Below, in pieces: positions 42,901 through 56,416 of a stretch of DNA of 64,000 nt. Source of the DNA: Anarhynchus alexandrinus (Eukaryota > Chordata > Aves > Charadriiformes > Charadriidae); contig VUYV01000190.1 in NCBI GenBank assembly GCA_008711295.1, positions 127,318 to 191,317 of the forward strand, given 5' to 3'. The translations under genes and the position numbers were made by a program. Each line of letters begins with the position of its first letter. The first letter of the stretch is position 1. The notes under the pieces are model-generated. The model saw only the letters and a program-made list of their open reading frames with translations, did not search any database and was not told the origin of the DNA.

Positions 42901-45900
42901 ATTTGATGCATTCTTTCTTTACCATATATGATCTTAAACACATTTATAAATGCAAATGAAGAGCCAAATGTGAAGCTCCCACCTGCAGCTGTTAGATTAC
43001 TTTAGACAGGAGTGGGTAATGGTCTTGATGTAATGAGGAATGCAGTGTGAAGGGTTGTTTTTCCTGTTATTTCATTTTTGTTGGGTTTTTAGGCACAAAC
43101 ACTTGTAGTCACTATGTATCTTGTTAACAGTTCACAATGGGAAATTATATCTCAATAAAGAGAAAGATATTGAGTGACAATTAATAGCTTTTCTTTGTCC
43201 TCTGGTTTTAAGAGAGGTGTGCATAATACACATTATATAAAAACATACAAGCATACACACACATGTAGTTGTTTTAGGGCTGTTCTAGTAATATGGTGAA
43301 TAACCTGATAAACTGAAACCAGTTTCTAGAGGTGAAAGTCTGAAAGTTAAGCAAAAATGACTTCAATGGTGACATGTTTAGAAATAGCAAATAGACTTTT
43401 TTGTATTGGTTATGTCCTCTTCAAAAAGCACAGCCCTTGTTGCTTTGGTTTGCTTTGGTTTTGCTTTGTTTTTAGTGGAAGATGGTTGAAAAGTGTCTTC
43501 ATTTTGTTTTGATGATAAGAGAACTTCAATGTAAATATTACTTCTTTTGTTTCTTGCAGATGTTTTTAAAAAACTATGTATTTAGTCTGTGAGGTGGCAT
43601 TCTGTAATCAGTGTAAAATTAAGAGGGGAGCTACTTACATTATCAGCTCAGTATGTATTTGTTGATGTGTTGCTTACTTGTTCCCTACTAAATGCTGGAG
43701 GTAGCCACAACTGCAGGAGGATAAAGATGTCTCTCATAACTCTGACGTTTTCTGCTCTGCCTTCAGTCCACCTTAACTGTATTTTGTCAGTTCTTTCGCG
43801 CCCTACCTCTGAAGTAAGGAAAATGGGAGCTGTTTCAGAAAGTATATTTTTCATATTTCACAGTGCCATTTTGACTTAACTTTCATCCTCCTGTATAACT
43901 GACAGTGGTCCTCCATTTCAGTTGTCTTTGACACGACATTAGCATTGAACATTTTAGTTGCCGTTACGATAGCTGTTAACTTTCTGTTCAGTACGGAAGT
44001 GTCATTAGTGTCACCCAGCTCTACTTTGCAGTTTCACTTTTGATTTAGCACTGATGTTCAGCATGTGCTGCAGATGAGATGCATGGCTTGCTGGGTGCAA
44101 CCTCAGTCAATGGTGTCCCTTTAGCTAAGGTAAACATGGTTGTCAGCCTTCATTATGGGCACTGTCTGCTTATCTGGTTGCTTTGAACTCGCTATGCAGG
44201 TGGGGAGGTGATTTTTTTTTTCCCCCTGTGAGTGTAATGCACTCAAGCTTAATCCTAATAATATCTATTTATTTTAAGATGAAGTGAGCCAAGTGGCATG
44301 TTGATGTAATTGAAACAGAAGTATTATTGTTGTTGTTATTTGTGTGGTGAGAATAAGATTGAGCAACTGCAGAGCAATCTGCCTTGGGTTGTTCCAAAAT
44401 TACCTTATTTCTCTTCTTCAATGATCAGAACGGGGAACATCTTATCTGTCTAAAGTAGACCTATTTTAATAAGACTTTCCAAAATGTCAGTGATTATGAA
44501 GCTAAGATTTCATCTTCTTTTTCTGTTTTCTATCTAGAGCAGTATCCAGCATCTGGTAACAGTTTATTTACTGCACCATAATGCTTCTATTTATACTAAG
44601 AAAGTGTTGTCAAATATTTTTGCATTTCTTCTCACTAGCTTGCATGTGAACTGCCAAAAATGGTACAAGGCTTGTTTTCTTGTGAACTACTAATTGTCTG
44701 AAGAAGCTTGTTCTCCAGCTTTATAAATGCTTTTGCAATGTGATGCACTTGTATCCTGAGTCTAATCTGGACATGTTTCTGGGGTGGAGGTTTTACTTTG
44801 TGAGACAGTGATTCCTGTTCTGTTTGAGTTTCTGAGCTGCAAGTACTTCTATGATTTTGAAGTAACTCCTTCATATAGTTCTTTCTGCACTGTCTGGATG
44901 TAAACACACTGTGGTCCCTATCAGGATGGAGAGAGCGCGTTGTGATGTGTTGCTTCTCTAAATTGCTTAGAAATGAGAGATGAAACCCCAAGAACACAGC
45001 TTTTTCCCTATCAAGGTGTAAACCACCACTTTCACAATGTTTTTACCTTATGTTGATCTTCTCTGAGTCATATGTTGGCATTTCCCGTAGAACAGATCGT
45101 GTCTTAATCATTCATTGCTAAACTTGTCAGGTATAGACTATATTATAATTATACTCTTGCTCCTTGAGTGTAACAGACCTTAATTTCTTAAAGAATTCAG
45201 TCATTTTTCCTCCCATATCCTTTCCTGGACTCCCTGTTTCTTAAACCAAAATGAATGATCTGCAAGTGCATTTTATCCCAGCTTCTTATATCAATGTTCT
45301 TTGAGATTTACTCATTTTAAGAAAGGTCAGAGTGAAAACCTATCTGCGCTATGGCAAAAGAAAATAATTCAGCTGACCAATAAGGATGGTGGACTTAATT
45401 CTCACAAAGGCAGACTTCAGCTTCTCTGTGCAGCATAATCCTTCTAGAAGATAATCATCCCATTAGCTTTTGCATGAGGCTTTGGCCACTACCACGTACA
45501 ATGGGGAGGGAGGATGTGATGCTGTGCCCCAACACTTAGTCTCTGTTCTGGTAATTCTGAGTCTTTTAGTAAAATGGCAAACTCTTACTAAAAACTTTAA
45601 TTACATTTGCTGTAGCCTGGCTTCCTAAGGAAATGAGGCTTAAATGCTTCTGCTGTCTCTTAGTCCCCTATGACTGATTTTTGCATTTGTTGGCCAATTT
45701 CAAACTGCATTTGTAAGAAAGGTTGGAGTCTCGAAGAGAAATCTTCTGCTCCAGAATTCAAGATGTATACACTCGACTGGGAAGATTAGATGAGCCTTTT
45801 TGTATTTTTAAACCAGTTTCACTGTTGAATGGCATTAACTTGTAGTCTCTGCAATGAGTTACCTTGGAAAGTGAAGATTTTTGGGCTGTTTCTGTTAGTC

Positions 45901-48900
45901 CTGACATCTCATTATATCCCATTATTCCTGTTTTCTGTTTTGTTTTGCTTTTTGTTTTGTTTGATTTAATGGATTGCCATCATATGTTACAATTTCTCAG
46001 GGTTTTTTTTTAGATTCTGTGTTCTACCAGCCAGCAAGTAAGGGCTGTTACTACCTCTTGCAGTAAAAAACAAAGCTTTCCTGCATTCAGCTAATTGTAT
46101 CAACCCTGCCTTTATATTGATAACAAAAATTCTTTGTATATATATATATTTTTTTTCAGATTATCTTTTCGCTGTTGTCCACTGTGTAAGAAAGCCTGAA
46201 ATATTTTGGTTTTTCTTCTGCATTTTCTTTTTGCCATCTTTTCACCTTAGCCTTTCCTAGATGACTTCTAGTCTAGAAGATAGATGGCTGTTTCTGCACC
46301 ACAGTGGGGAACCATGACCACAGCATGGTTAGATATATCTGAGCTACATTTAGTCTATCTATTTAGCTAGCTATTAGGAATCTAGCTACGGGATTACAAA
46401 GCAGTGGTTTCTAAGAGTAAAAACAGTAAATGCAGAAAATTTTTCTGTGCATTCACAAATGTGCACTCAGAAAATACTTCAAGGATTAGCATACAGATAA
46501 ATGTGTTTGTGGAGACAGTGTATCTGACGAACCGGATGAAATAGAAGGTTCCTGCATACTAGCACTGTAACGTAATTTCATAATAAAGCCAGATTATGCT
46601 TTACAAGGGGATGTATTAGAGATGTGTGTGATATAAACAGTGTTTAAGCTCTAATCAGAGTACTTAGTGTACTTAATGTTTATATTGTCCAGGAATTGAG
46701 AGAGGCTAATCCTTCAAAGAGCACAAAAGGAACATAGGATTCTAGTTATTTGCTGTTTCCTCCCACAAAGCAGAGGAATATCTAAAAATCTGAGAGGGCG
46801 GTGTCCCCGTATCACTGTAGATAATAAATACTGTGCATTTATTACAAATTTAGATCTGTAAATCTACAATCCTGTCGGATGTCGGTAAAACAAAGCCTTA
46901 AATATCATGATTGTCAAGAACAATAATCCTCATCTGCAGAAAACGCCAAATATACTGCAGGTTTGCTCTTTCATATCTAGCTCCTGTGCATCTGGTGCAA
47001 GAACACATTACTGGTTCAGCTGCTACAATCAGCTGTACGTGGCATGTGGACTAAGGGAGCTGGAAAAAATCCATGGTCCTGCACTGGAATGCAGTAATTG
47101 CCAGCTCCTTACTGGGAGGTGGGACCAAATGCGGGAATCCATCACAGCATGAAGCTTAGATCTGTGGAATAACTATGCTGCTCTAGTTATTTCAGATTTC
47201 AGATACCCTGGAATAACCTCTCAGTTTCTCAAGGAAACTATTTTTATTGGTATATAAGTCTATTAGGAGAGGGAAAAATTAAAATGGATGATATATTCTG
47301 AACTGACTGTAAGAGAATAAGTATTTCCATGGTCAGTTTTCTTGTGAAAACAAGTCTGAAGAAGCTCTATGGAAAGTAGGTAAGTCAGTAATTTTGAGAA
47401 AGATGCAGAAGGAGATGAGTGAGTTAGAATATGCTACAGAGAAAATAAGAAAGAGTGGGTGTCTATGTAGGCAGCTTTGTTGATGGCAAAATGCTACATA
47501 TTCTTATTTGGCTGTGTGCTTTTTCGTGATGGAGGAATGGATGTTCTGCACAGTTTACGCCATGTCATTCTGTTTTCTGCTATAATTTTTTTTTTTTTTC
47601 AGATGGGGAAGGGATCATTAATTTAAGGCTTGGATCTCTTCTTTAGTAGTGGAACTGTACAATGGGAAACTCGTATTTTTGAGAGTTCTTGAATCACACA
47701 GACCATTTCTTATTTTTTGTGGTTTATATCACCTGAGATACACCCCACCCCACAGGCGATACAAATGTTGTCATGGGTTCTTTCCTGCAATGGTTGTGCC
47801 TTTTTAAATAGAAAAATAAGAACCCCATTGGTACTGACTAGTTTGATTCTGACCTCAGCTACAGTCTGTGTAACATGGATCCATCATCCATACATCTGTC
47901 AACTTTATTGCATGTGTTCTGGATTTACACTGGATGTAAACAACACCTAGTCTTGGCAGAGAGGTTGACTGTAGCAGTTACACTCACTGCGACTGTGACC
48001 AACAGCCTTACCTCCGTGCATGGGAAGAGCTGCTACAGTTTTGTGGGGGTTGAATACATATATATCCTTCTTTAATCTGCAGTAAAGTCTAAAAATCAGA
48101 TATTTTTTTTTTTTCAGATTTTAGAGTGGCTCATGCCGCAAATGTTTCTGACTGGTGAAATCTGCCTTGAAAAGTGGGATTGTAAGTGGGTGCTTGCATG
48201 TGTTTCGATAGGCAAATGTGACCTTGGTGCCACAGTTCAAAACTTTAGCAACTGAAGAGGTGCACAGACCTTCTTTCTGGTATAAAATGAACCCAGTATG
48301 CTAGTGAATTAGAATGTCAATATATTCTATCTAGTTGTATGGTAGTTCTGAGACTCATTAAACCTGCCTGGGAACATTCATGTCACAAAGCTTCATGTGA
48401 TCTGTGCTTGTGTTGCTAGGACTTTGTTGGTTGTGCTTAATTTTGTCATCAGTTCAAGGTGAGTTCACGAGCTAAGCCCTTCTCATTTGAACTGCTCTAG
48501 AACTTATTTCTTAGCATTTTGTCAGTAAGCTTCAGTGTTTCTGGGGAGCGGTATTCTTAATCCAGCAATGTATTTGACTCCTAACTGCATGCGCTCTCTG
48601 TTTGAGTCTTTTCTATTTTGGTGGCAGACCTCAGGCCTGGATGAAGTTTTCCAGAAGGGAGACTCTGTGTAGAAGGCAGTGGAGATGCACAAGAGATTCT
48701 GTGTTTGTTTCTGAACCTCAGAGGTGTTGACAGGTCACAGGGGGATCTTCTATATGCTAACCTGGCAGAACAGAGTTACTGGCTATGTGATTTTGCCAGT
48801 ATTGAGAATTGCTGTAGATTCTTGATAGACTGAGACTTTGGGTGCAGGACATGCAGCACACACTCACTGCATCACAGTACCTAGTAGATTTTGGATGCCA

Positions 48901-50293
48901 AGAAATGGCTGTGCATTTGAAGCAGGAGAATTCTTACAGTGAATATATGCAAAGTTTTCCTTGTTCTTGCAGTGTGGGAATATCCCAGTGAGACGGCTAA
49001 GGCAATAAAAGCAGCAGTTACTATTGCCCCATGAGTGATGGTTTAGTGAACCTATAGTTCACTACAAGGTCTGTGAGCCTCCAGTTCAGCACTGGAAAGC
49101 CTGTTTTTGGTGCAAGGCTGCAGTCGGTTTCACAGGTGGTACTCCTGGCTACTGTGCCAATGAAGAAAGTAGGTTTTGAGACTTCTTTCTGAGTCACTCT
49201 CTCAGTAACGTGTATACCTATAGCTTCCATGTTGCATGGAGCACATAAGCAGCAAAGAATGGTGCTGATCTTTTTGTAGATGTCAACTAACCACAAAGTC
49301 TTCTTCATGAGTGTCAGCATGGAAATCCTCAGATGTTGTGCGTTGGGTGCTGAGATCTTTTCTTATCTGTTTTGGAGAATAGGTTTTCACTTTCTCCAGA
49401 TAACATATTGGATTGCCTTTCTTCAAGTTTTGAGAAGTTTCTTGTTCATTTTTTCTGTGGCTTGTGAAACTATGCTTGGCCCCAAGGTTGTTGGTGGAAA
49501 TGCTGCATGCCATGTGCATTCAGCTGACTGAAGGTGCTGCGTGCAAACACCATTGAAACATGATTATGATCATTGCTGTCCTCATTGTAACTTGCATATA
49601 TGCCACCCCAGGGGGGAAAAAAACAACACCTTACTTTTTTTCTTCGTACAAGGCACTGTTGCAGAGATGATAAACATTTAATGTTAAAATAAATTTTGGG
49701 AATAGTGGGAGTCCACCTGATTGTGTTCTGAATCCGTTGAAGCAAACTGCAGGCCTCTTTTCCATATGGGTTTTAACTTGCTATCAACTTAGAGACCTGT
49801 AATAGGCTGGAGTTTCCTGTCTTGTGACTTTTCTGGGGTAGCACATAGAATTGTATTGCAGGCTGGTTAAAGAAAATGTCAAGAGCAGAGAGATGGCTTG
49901 TAACCCACATTTTGAAATTCCTGGACAAGCCTCCAGTGCTTATTAATAATTTCACCTCTATGAAAAACTGTCAAGTAGTTCTTGCTTTTTTTCCTCTTTT
50001 TTTCATGTAAATATTTTCAGTATGCTCAGCTGAGATGTTATGGCTCATTGACAGCAAACCTGGTTCTCTTTGGAATATGGCCCTGCACATCCACTCACAC
50101 TTGTCTAACTGCAGATCCTCTGGTTTGTTCCTGCTTTTCTCTCCTTGTCAGCAACGTTTCTTCTAGTGCCGCTTCTGTGCCCTTTGAATTAGAACCAGTT
50201 GTACAAGACCAAATGCTCTCTAGCCTGACATCCCTTTACAGAGGCTTCATCCCATCCATTATGGAGTTTTCATCTCTTCAGAGATTTTTAAAG
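39956..50293. other. AT-rich non-coding region
   Basis: About 10 kb with no recognised interspersed repeat. Open frames are short and unsupported; the longest is 120 codons on the minus strand at 44635-44997, without motifs I recognise. T-rich runs (44213-44220, 47588-47600, 48102-48114) and TTTTG-type tracts (43441-43470, 45938-45965) are the only simple sequence noted. It could be a large intron of a transcript starting at CpG island 2, or intergenic. Confidence 0.45.
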
Positions 50294-50580
50294 CATAGAA
50301 TCATAGAATCATTTAGGTTGGAAAAGACCTTTAAGATCAAGTCCAGCCATAAACCTAACACTGCCAAGTCCACCACTAAACCGTGTCCCTAAGTGCCATG
50401 CCAACACGTCTTTTGTGACTCAATCACTTTCCTGGGCAGCCTGTTCCAGTGCTTGATAACCCTTTCGGTGAAGAAATTTTTTCCTAATATCCAGTCTAAA
50501 CCTCCCCTGGTGCAACCTGAGGCCATTTCCCCGCGTATCCCAGCATCATCATCTGTGCTGCATCAAAACTTATCGAGCAC
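50294..50580 (-). mobile_element. CR1 LINE 3' fragment, minus strand
   Basis: It starts with 'agcatagaatcatagaatcatttaggttgg' (complement of the tail), then 'aaaagacctttaagatcaagtcc', 'cctgggcagcctgttccagtgcttgataaccctttcggtgaagaaattttttcc' and 'aacctcccctggtgcaacctgaggccatttcc'. This wording, with 'aagatcaagtccagccataaacc', is a different CR1 subfamily from those at 6, 14, 38 and 62 kb. It is 5'-truncated near 50580. Confidence 0.9.
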
Positions 50581-53500
50581 GTTGGAGAAGTATGTACTGC
50601 GATTCTCTGGTCAGCTAGTATCATTCTGCATTGCTCTATCTAGGGTTGTTTGGCTTAGATGAGCAGGGCGTTGGAGAAATGGTGCCAACCGTGTGGCTGA
50701 AGACTTGTATGCTGTTTAAATCTGCATAAACTAATAAATAGCTGAGCCCAAGAGGAACACGGGAAACGAATTACAGGAAACACAGGCTTATAGAGCTGTA
50801 GAGTGGCACTAAAGACTGTCAGCCCTTGGTGCTGTCGTCTGGGCTTCAGACTGGATTGGTTAGTACCTAGGCAGATGTGCATGAAGCTTTAAGCTATAAC
50901 CACAGCAAGCTGAAGTTTAAAGCCAGCTCTAGACTTGAGATTTCGTTTCTGCAAGCTGTTAGTAGTGTTTGTGCTAATAAACAGCTGGCAGTGCAGTGAG
51001 AAATATTGGTCTCGATGGGACTGTCAGGTTAAAATAATGTTTTGGTTTTTAGCAATTTACAATTTCAAGCAAATCAATTAAATGTCAAAGCTTCATTACT
51101 TAAGTAGTTCAATTAAATTTTGCACTTTCTCTGGTTTTGTAATGTTGGAGTAGACTGGCAAATGCTGTGGTGTTTGTGTTCAAAGAAACGTAAACAAATA
51201 ATGTTTTTTATTGCAAGAAAAGAAAATTTTTATAGCGTCTCTAATAATATTGGGTTGCCTTAACCTACAAGCTGTGGCCAGACTTGTATACTTGTGTGAT
51301 TTTGTGTTGGGTATGCCTGTAGCGACACTATGCAATACGTTACAGAATTGATGCTTACATTGCTGCAACTAAAAAAGAGACAATCTGCAAGCGGGATCAG
51401 AATTTGACTCTGTTTCTGTTCCTAAGTATATGTGTGGGGAATAATAGTCTCTGTACAGAGATTTATTTCATCTTTTAATGTCAGAGGAGTTTGATCTGTG
51501 ATGGAATCTATGATTGGAATACTTGCTGTGGAAGTATGTCAAGGAGACAAAACTAACATCCTGTTCCTGATAATGCAGAAAGCAGAGCTGTCAAAACTGG
51601 TGGTTGTTTAGTTATCCTTCTGCCTATCCACATGGCAGAAAAGGAATAAATTCTTTTGTCATCCTTCTACATGAGATACTGAGCCAGAAGGAGAATGCCA
51701 TGTTCATAATGTTGATCTGTATGTAAGTTGGAGCTCTTAGCTTTGCATTTCTTAACACTGCTAAAACTCATTCTGTTTTTCATAAGTAGTATTTATATTC
51801 TGATATTTCCTGTTTCTGTACAATAATCTGCCTATTATTTTATACTCAGTTGCTCCTCCTCCTTTTCCTGCATAGCATGATTTCTCAGTTATTGAAGTTT
51901 TCTTCCTCCTTTATTCATGAAGCACCTAAGCCTTCTGTGCAATTTGAATTTCAGCCTTTTTGTGATATCGGTTTCATTCCATATTTCCTTTTTACATAAT
52001 TGCTTCTTTTCTTCCATTGAGATTATCTGTCTCTGTAGTATGGAGTGTACATTTCAGTTTGCACAGATCATCTGTATGTGCATTTGTGTAATATACTTTT
52101 CTTAATATTCATGACGTCTTGATATTACTAATTTTTACTCATAAGTGTTCATATCAGATTCAAATCTGCCTGTATAATGCCAAATAAACACATTTTATTG
52201 TAAGTTTTATTGCTGCTAAACATGGGATTTATCTTTCTGAATATTAGCTTTCTGAACATCAGCTTTCTACTGGAGGATGGCGTGGTGTTGGATGAATTTA
52301 AATTTACAGAAAAAATGTTTTTGTTTAATAAGATTTTTCTGAATTGCCCTTACACTAAAAAAAGTGACCTTTTTTCTTTCTTCTTAATAACAAGCTACTT
52401 ATTTTCTAATTTATGATTTTGCTTTTAGTTATCATCAGGGCTCACTACTCCTTTTTTTTTTCTTTTTCTCCTTCAGTGAGTGTAACAACCCTTGTAAATT
52501 TTAAATATGTTATAAATATATTATTCAGAGTTTGAGGCTCATTCCATGTGCTGAGTCATTGTTTAATCCACTGATTGTATTGTTTGCTTCTTGGACATAC
52601 AGATTAGCTTTCTTCAGCTTGGGAAGAATGCTAAAAATCAGTCTTGGAGTTTATCAAAGCAACATTTATCAAAAAGGGTATTTAGACTTCCCTCTTCTTT
52701 CTTTGACTCAGGTGAATGGTTCTTGTGAGAGAGTTCACTGTCTGGCCCGTGCTGTGCGATTGATCCTAATGAGTGGGTATGGAACAGGATTCACGTCTCC
52801 CTCTTTCCCAGACTGAGCTGCATTAAGGTGTTTCATGGGAACAACCAAGTCAATACTGAAAGCACTGGTAGATTAGAGACAATGTTCAATATCGCAACTT
52901 TTGAGATACTTTCAGTCCTTCAAATTTAAAAAAGAAAAACTTGTAGTTAAATCGGAGAGTATTTGAATGTAACAGGTGAATTGTTGAATATGGAGGGAAA
53001 CAGAAGGGAATTATCTTCTGCTTCCTTTCCGTGTTTCTTTTCCACTTTGGCAAAGGGCAGCTTTCCATGTTTCAGATGGTAGCTTAAGGCAAGGAAATCT
53101 TGGCAACAAAAACCATCACAGAAAGTTTGGATCTCAGGCAGGTTGCATTACACGAGATGTTTACGTTGCATTCTCATGGTGCAGAAACAGTGCCTTAATT
53201 GATAGGTGCAGCACATGGTGGAAAAGATAATGGGATTCGCATTCTGTCTTATTCCCATCACAGAATAAAATCTCTGATCTGTTTGTGTGTGATAGTTAAA
53301 CAAGCTAAGGGCTCAGATTGCCAGTCATCAAATCTGCTGTTCTCTTCCCTTCTTCCCATAAGCTTTGTATTCTTCTTTTGCTAAAACAGGCCATTATTTT
53401 TTTTCCTGTCATCATGTTTTGTGATAAATATACTTAAGTAAAATAAATGTAAACTGTTTTTTCTTTGAGGCACCTCATTGTTTCTTTTGTGAAGAGCTAA

Positions 53501-56358
53501 ATTAGTGGAAGAACTTTCCACTGGACTATAGCCTTAGCTTTGCAGGGAAATAATTACCATTTGAAGCCAAGATACTATGTTTATGGTCTATTGCTTTGTT
53601 TGGCTTTGGGAGTGCCTCCATTCCTGCTATAGTTGCTGTTCTCTGAATCTTGAAATCTGTTGACCTGATAAAGCAACAGAGAAAGGCATCCTAGTGCCCC
53701 AGAGAAAATATGATGATCTGAAACTACAGCTCTTTAAACTGCATTTTTAGTGCTTTACCTGTATACACAGTATCAGTAGACACAGTGTAAAGAAAGCAAC
53801 TAGTGACACTGAAATTCCAACTGCTTTTAACATACATAATTTTTGCATTAGGATCATTTATTGAGATGATCTTCAAACTAACAACCCTTTAAATATAGTC
53901 AAATCTAGAAACAACAGGTACTGAAGGGTGTGATGCAATGCCAAATCGTAATTATGAATTCTTAATTTTTTCTGTGGTTTGTAGTTGGGTTTTTTGTTAT
54001 TCCTGTCCTTGTTTCTTACATCGCTGTTTTACATTTCATGCTGTGCTTGATTTCAAACAGTACTATGATTGTGTTTAGCAAGGTGTTTGCTGTAGGTGAC
54101 CGGGGTCAAAAAGCATGTTCTGAAAAGCTTCATCCTTTTCCCTGCTCTGTTTTACCATCTATAATCTTAATGTGCTGCTTTTTCTGTACACCTTTTGTGA
54201 CTACAGCTGTCTTTCAGCATGAAGGAGTGAACTAAACTCCTTTTAGAATTTCATTAATGCCACTTTTGATCAGCTGGCAGATGTTACCGAGTGACCGACG
54301 CTCACCCTGGCCCCCGCTGATCCCCAAGTGCCATATGTGTCTGCCAGACAGGTGGCTGAGTGCAGGACTCTCCGCTGGGGAAGCCCGACTCTCAGTGGAT
54401 GCTCTCTAAAAGATGAAGACATTTCTAAGGCAGATGAGCATCCTTGTCTGGAAATTTTTAAAGCAAAAAGAGGCCACTGTGATAATAACTCACTTTAACA
54501 TATAATTTGAGACCTAAAGCATCTTTCAGTAATTTCTGCATGTGTTCATGAAATTGTAAATGTAGGCATCTACTCTCTCTGTGAACGCTCTAGTGTAGTG
54601 TCAAAGAACTTACCGATTTCTTTACTTATCTCATTCCATTGACTGCTTATTCCCCCACCTCAGGAACGTCTTCTTAGTAACACTGTGACTACGGCTATAT
54701 AGCAAATATAATACAAATAAAAATAAACCTTCTGTGTTACAAATATGAGTTAAATTAGGCACAAGTTTATTTTTAGGTGACTGATTATACTGATGATCAA
54801 CAAGAGCGTTCTTTGTGCCGTGCAGCAATTTTTACAATGAAATCGTACTCTCATCATTGTGTTGACATGAAAGAGCAGGGAACTTGCTGGCAGGCATATC
54901 TGGGTTAGGCTGCAGTAACTCATTAGAAGCTCCTAAAGCAGGATTACATAAATGGGACCCTATCTTCTCAGGTTAAATATAGTTCTGTAGTTTAATCTAA
55001 TATGTGGCTACCGTAAAGTCAGCCTATATTGACTGACAGAAGTAGTCTGATTTGCTCACCTTTTCAGAGCTATGCTTAAAAACAAAGCTTAAAAGCAAGG
55101 AAAACATAAATAAAATTCACAGGTGAATCTTTCATGGAATCTGTTGTGAGCTTATTATTGCTATTTAGGTTGGGGTGGTCTTTTTTGAATGAAAATATTA
55201 ATTAACTAGGCAGATTGGAATAAATTTGAAATATATACAGCATACTTTTCATTGATCTATTTTTTCTTTAATGCAGTTATAAAAGTAATTTCTTACTTTT
55301 TCTGGTTTAGGCTATAATCTTGAAGTATGCTTCAGCAAAAGTACAGATAACGCTAGCGATAAAAATCTACCAAATAAAATATATAATTTTGCAAAATATC
55401 ACAATCACAAAGAGAGTAAAAGAAATTCATTTGAGATAAAGAAATTAATAGATTCCCTTGGCCTCTTTTTTAGAACTGCTAAATTTCCATTAAAATTATG
55501 AACTGAGTCATGGACTTCTAGAAGCAGTGTTCCTTAGTAAGAAGTTGAATATTATTTTATTTTATATTACTACTCCATAAATACTTAACTCCTTGTATCA
55601 TTATTTTTAAGCATCATTTTCTAGGGACATTATTCATCAGCTTCTGGTTTCCATTCAAAAGGTTGGAAAAAACTCCAAACAAAACAAAACCCACAAATGC
55701 CCTTTTCCTAACATGACAGTTCAGGTAGGTTTTAAACAGCTTTATTTATCAGTTTCTCTGTAGGGCCTCACCTTTACCTGCAGTCAAAAATGACCTAATT
55801 TTTTATATAGTTGGCAGGATGCGTAATTATTATTGTGTGTGTTTACATGGACCTGTGTATATTATTGGTTATACACAGCAGTCAGATAGGTTGAAAAGAT
55901 TCTTGCCAGTGCCTTGATTTAACTTTCTGTTCTTAAGGAGCCTGTTGTTGGCACTGTGAGGTTCATTCTGACAGCATCAGTACCGATTAGCTGTTGGGTC
56001 AGCAGCACCCCTTTTGACAGTGCTGAATTCTTCAACTTCTGTCTGTTACACCATGAGTTGCATTTCTTAGCATAGGATGCTTTTTACCTGTGAACGTGTG
56101 GGGACACACCAGAGGTAAAGTTATGTTTGGTTCCAAAGTCAGTGCCACATCTGCTAGAGGTGCGTATGCCCGTCTAGAAATGAGCACGGTTTGGCATCAC
56201 TGAAAGCCTTAGCTGAAAACATGAAGAGCAGAATTCATTTTCATAATGCCTGTTAATTTTTTTTTTCTCAGATAAGCTTGTACAAGTCATGCCATGCCCA
56301 CCAAGTGCAGTCCAGTTATAAGTTCAAGTTATAGTAGTAAACTTGGTTTTGTTTAACA
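50581..56358. other. AT-rich non-coding region
   Basis: No repeat family or exon is recognised. A short GC-richer patch at 54274-54410 stands out and contains an 8-bp inverted pair (ctggcaga 54274, tctgccag 54340). Confidence 0.45.
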
Positions 56359-56416
56359 CCCCCCCCCCCCNNNNNNNNNNNNNNNNNNNNNNNNNNNNNN
56401 NNNNCCCCCCCCCCCC
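56359..56416. other. Assembly gap flanked by C homopolymers
   Basis: Twelve C (56359-56370), 34 N (56371-56404) and twelve C (56405-56416). The gap was almost certainly created by a poly-C/poly-G tract that could not be read through. Its true length and content are unknown, and the minus strand would be a G-run able to form quadruplexes. Confidence 0.95.

Noticed and set aside
50393..50662. Plus-strand frame of 89 codons
   Set aside because: Lies in the antisense of a CR1 copy.
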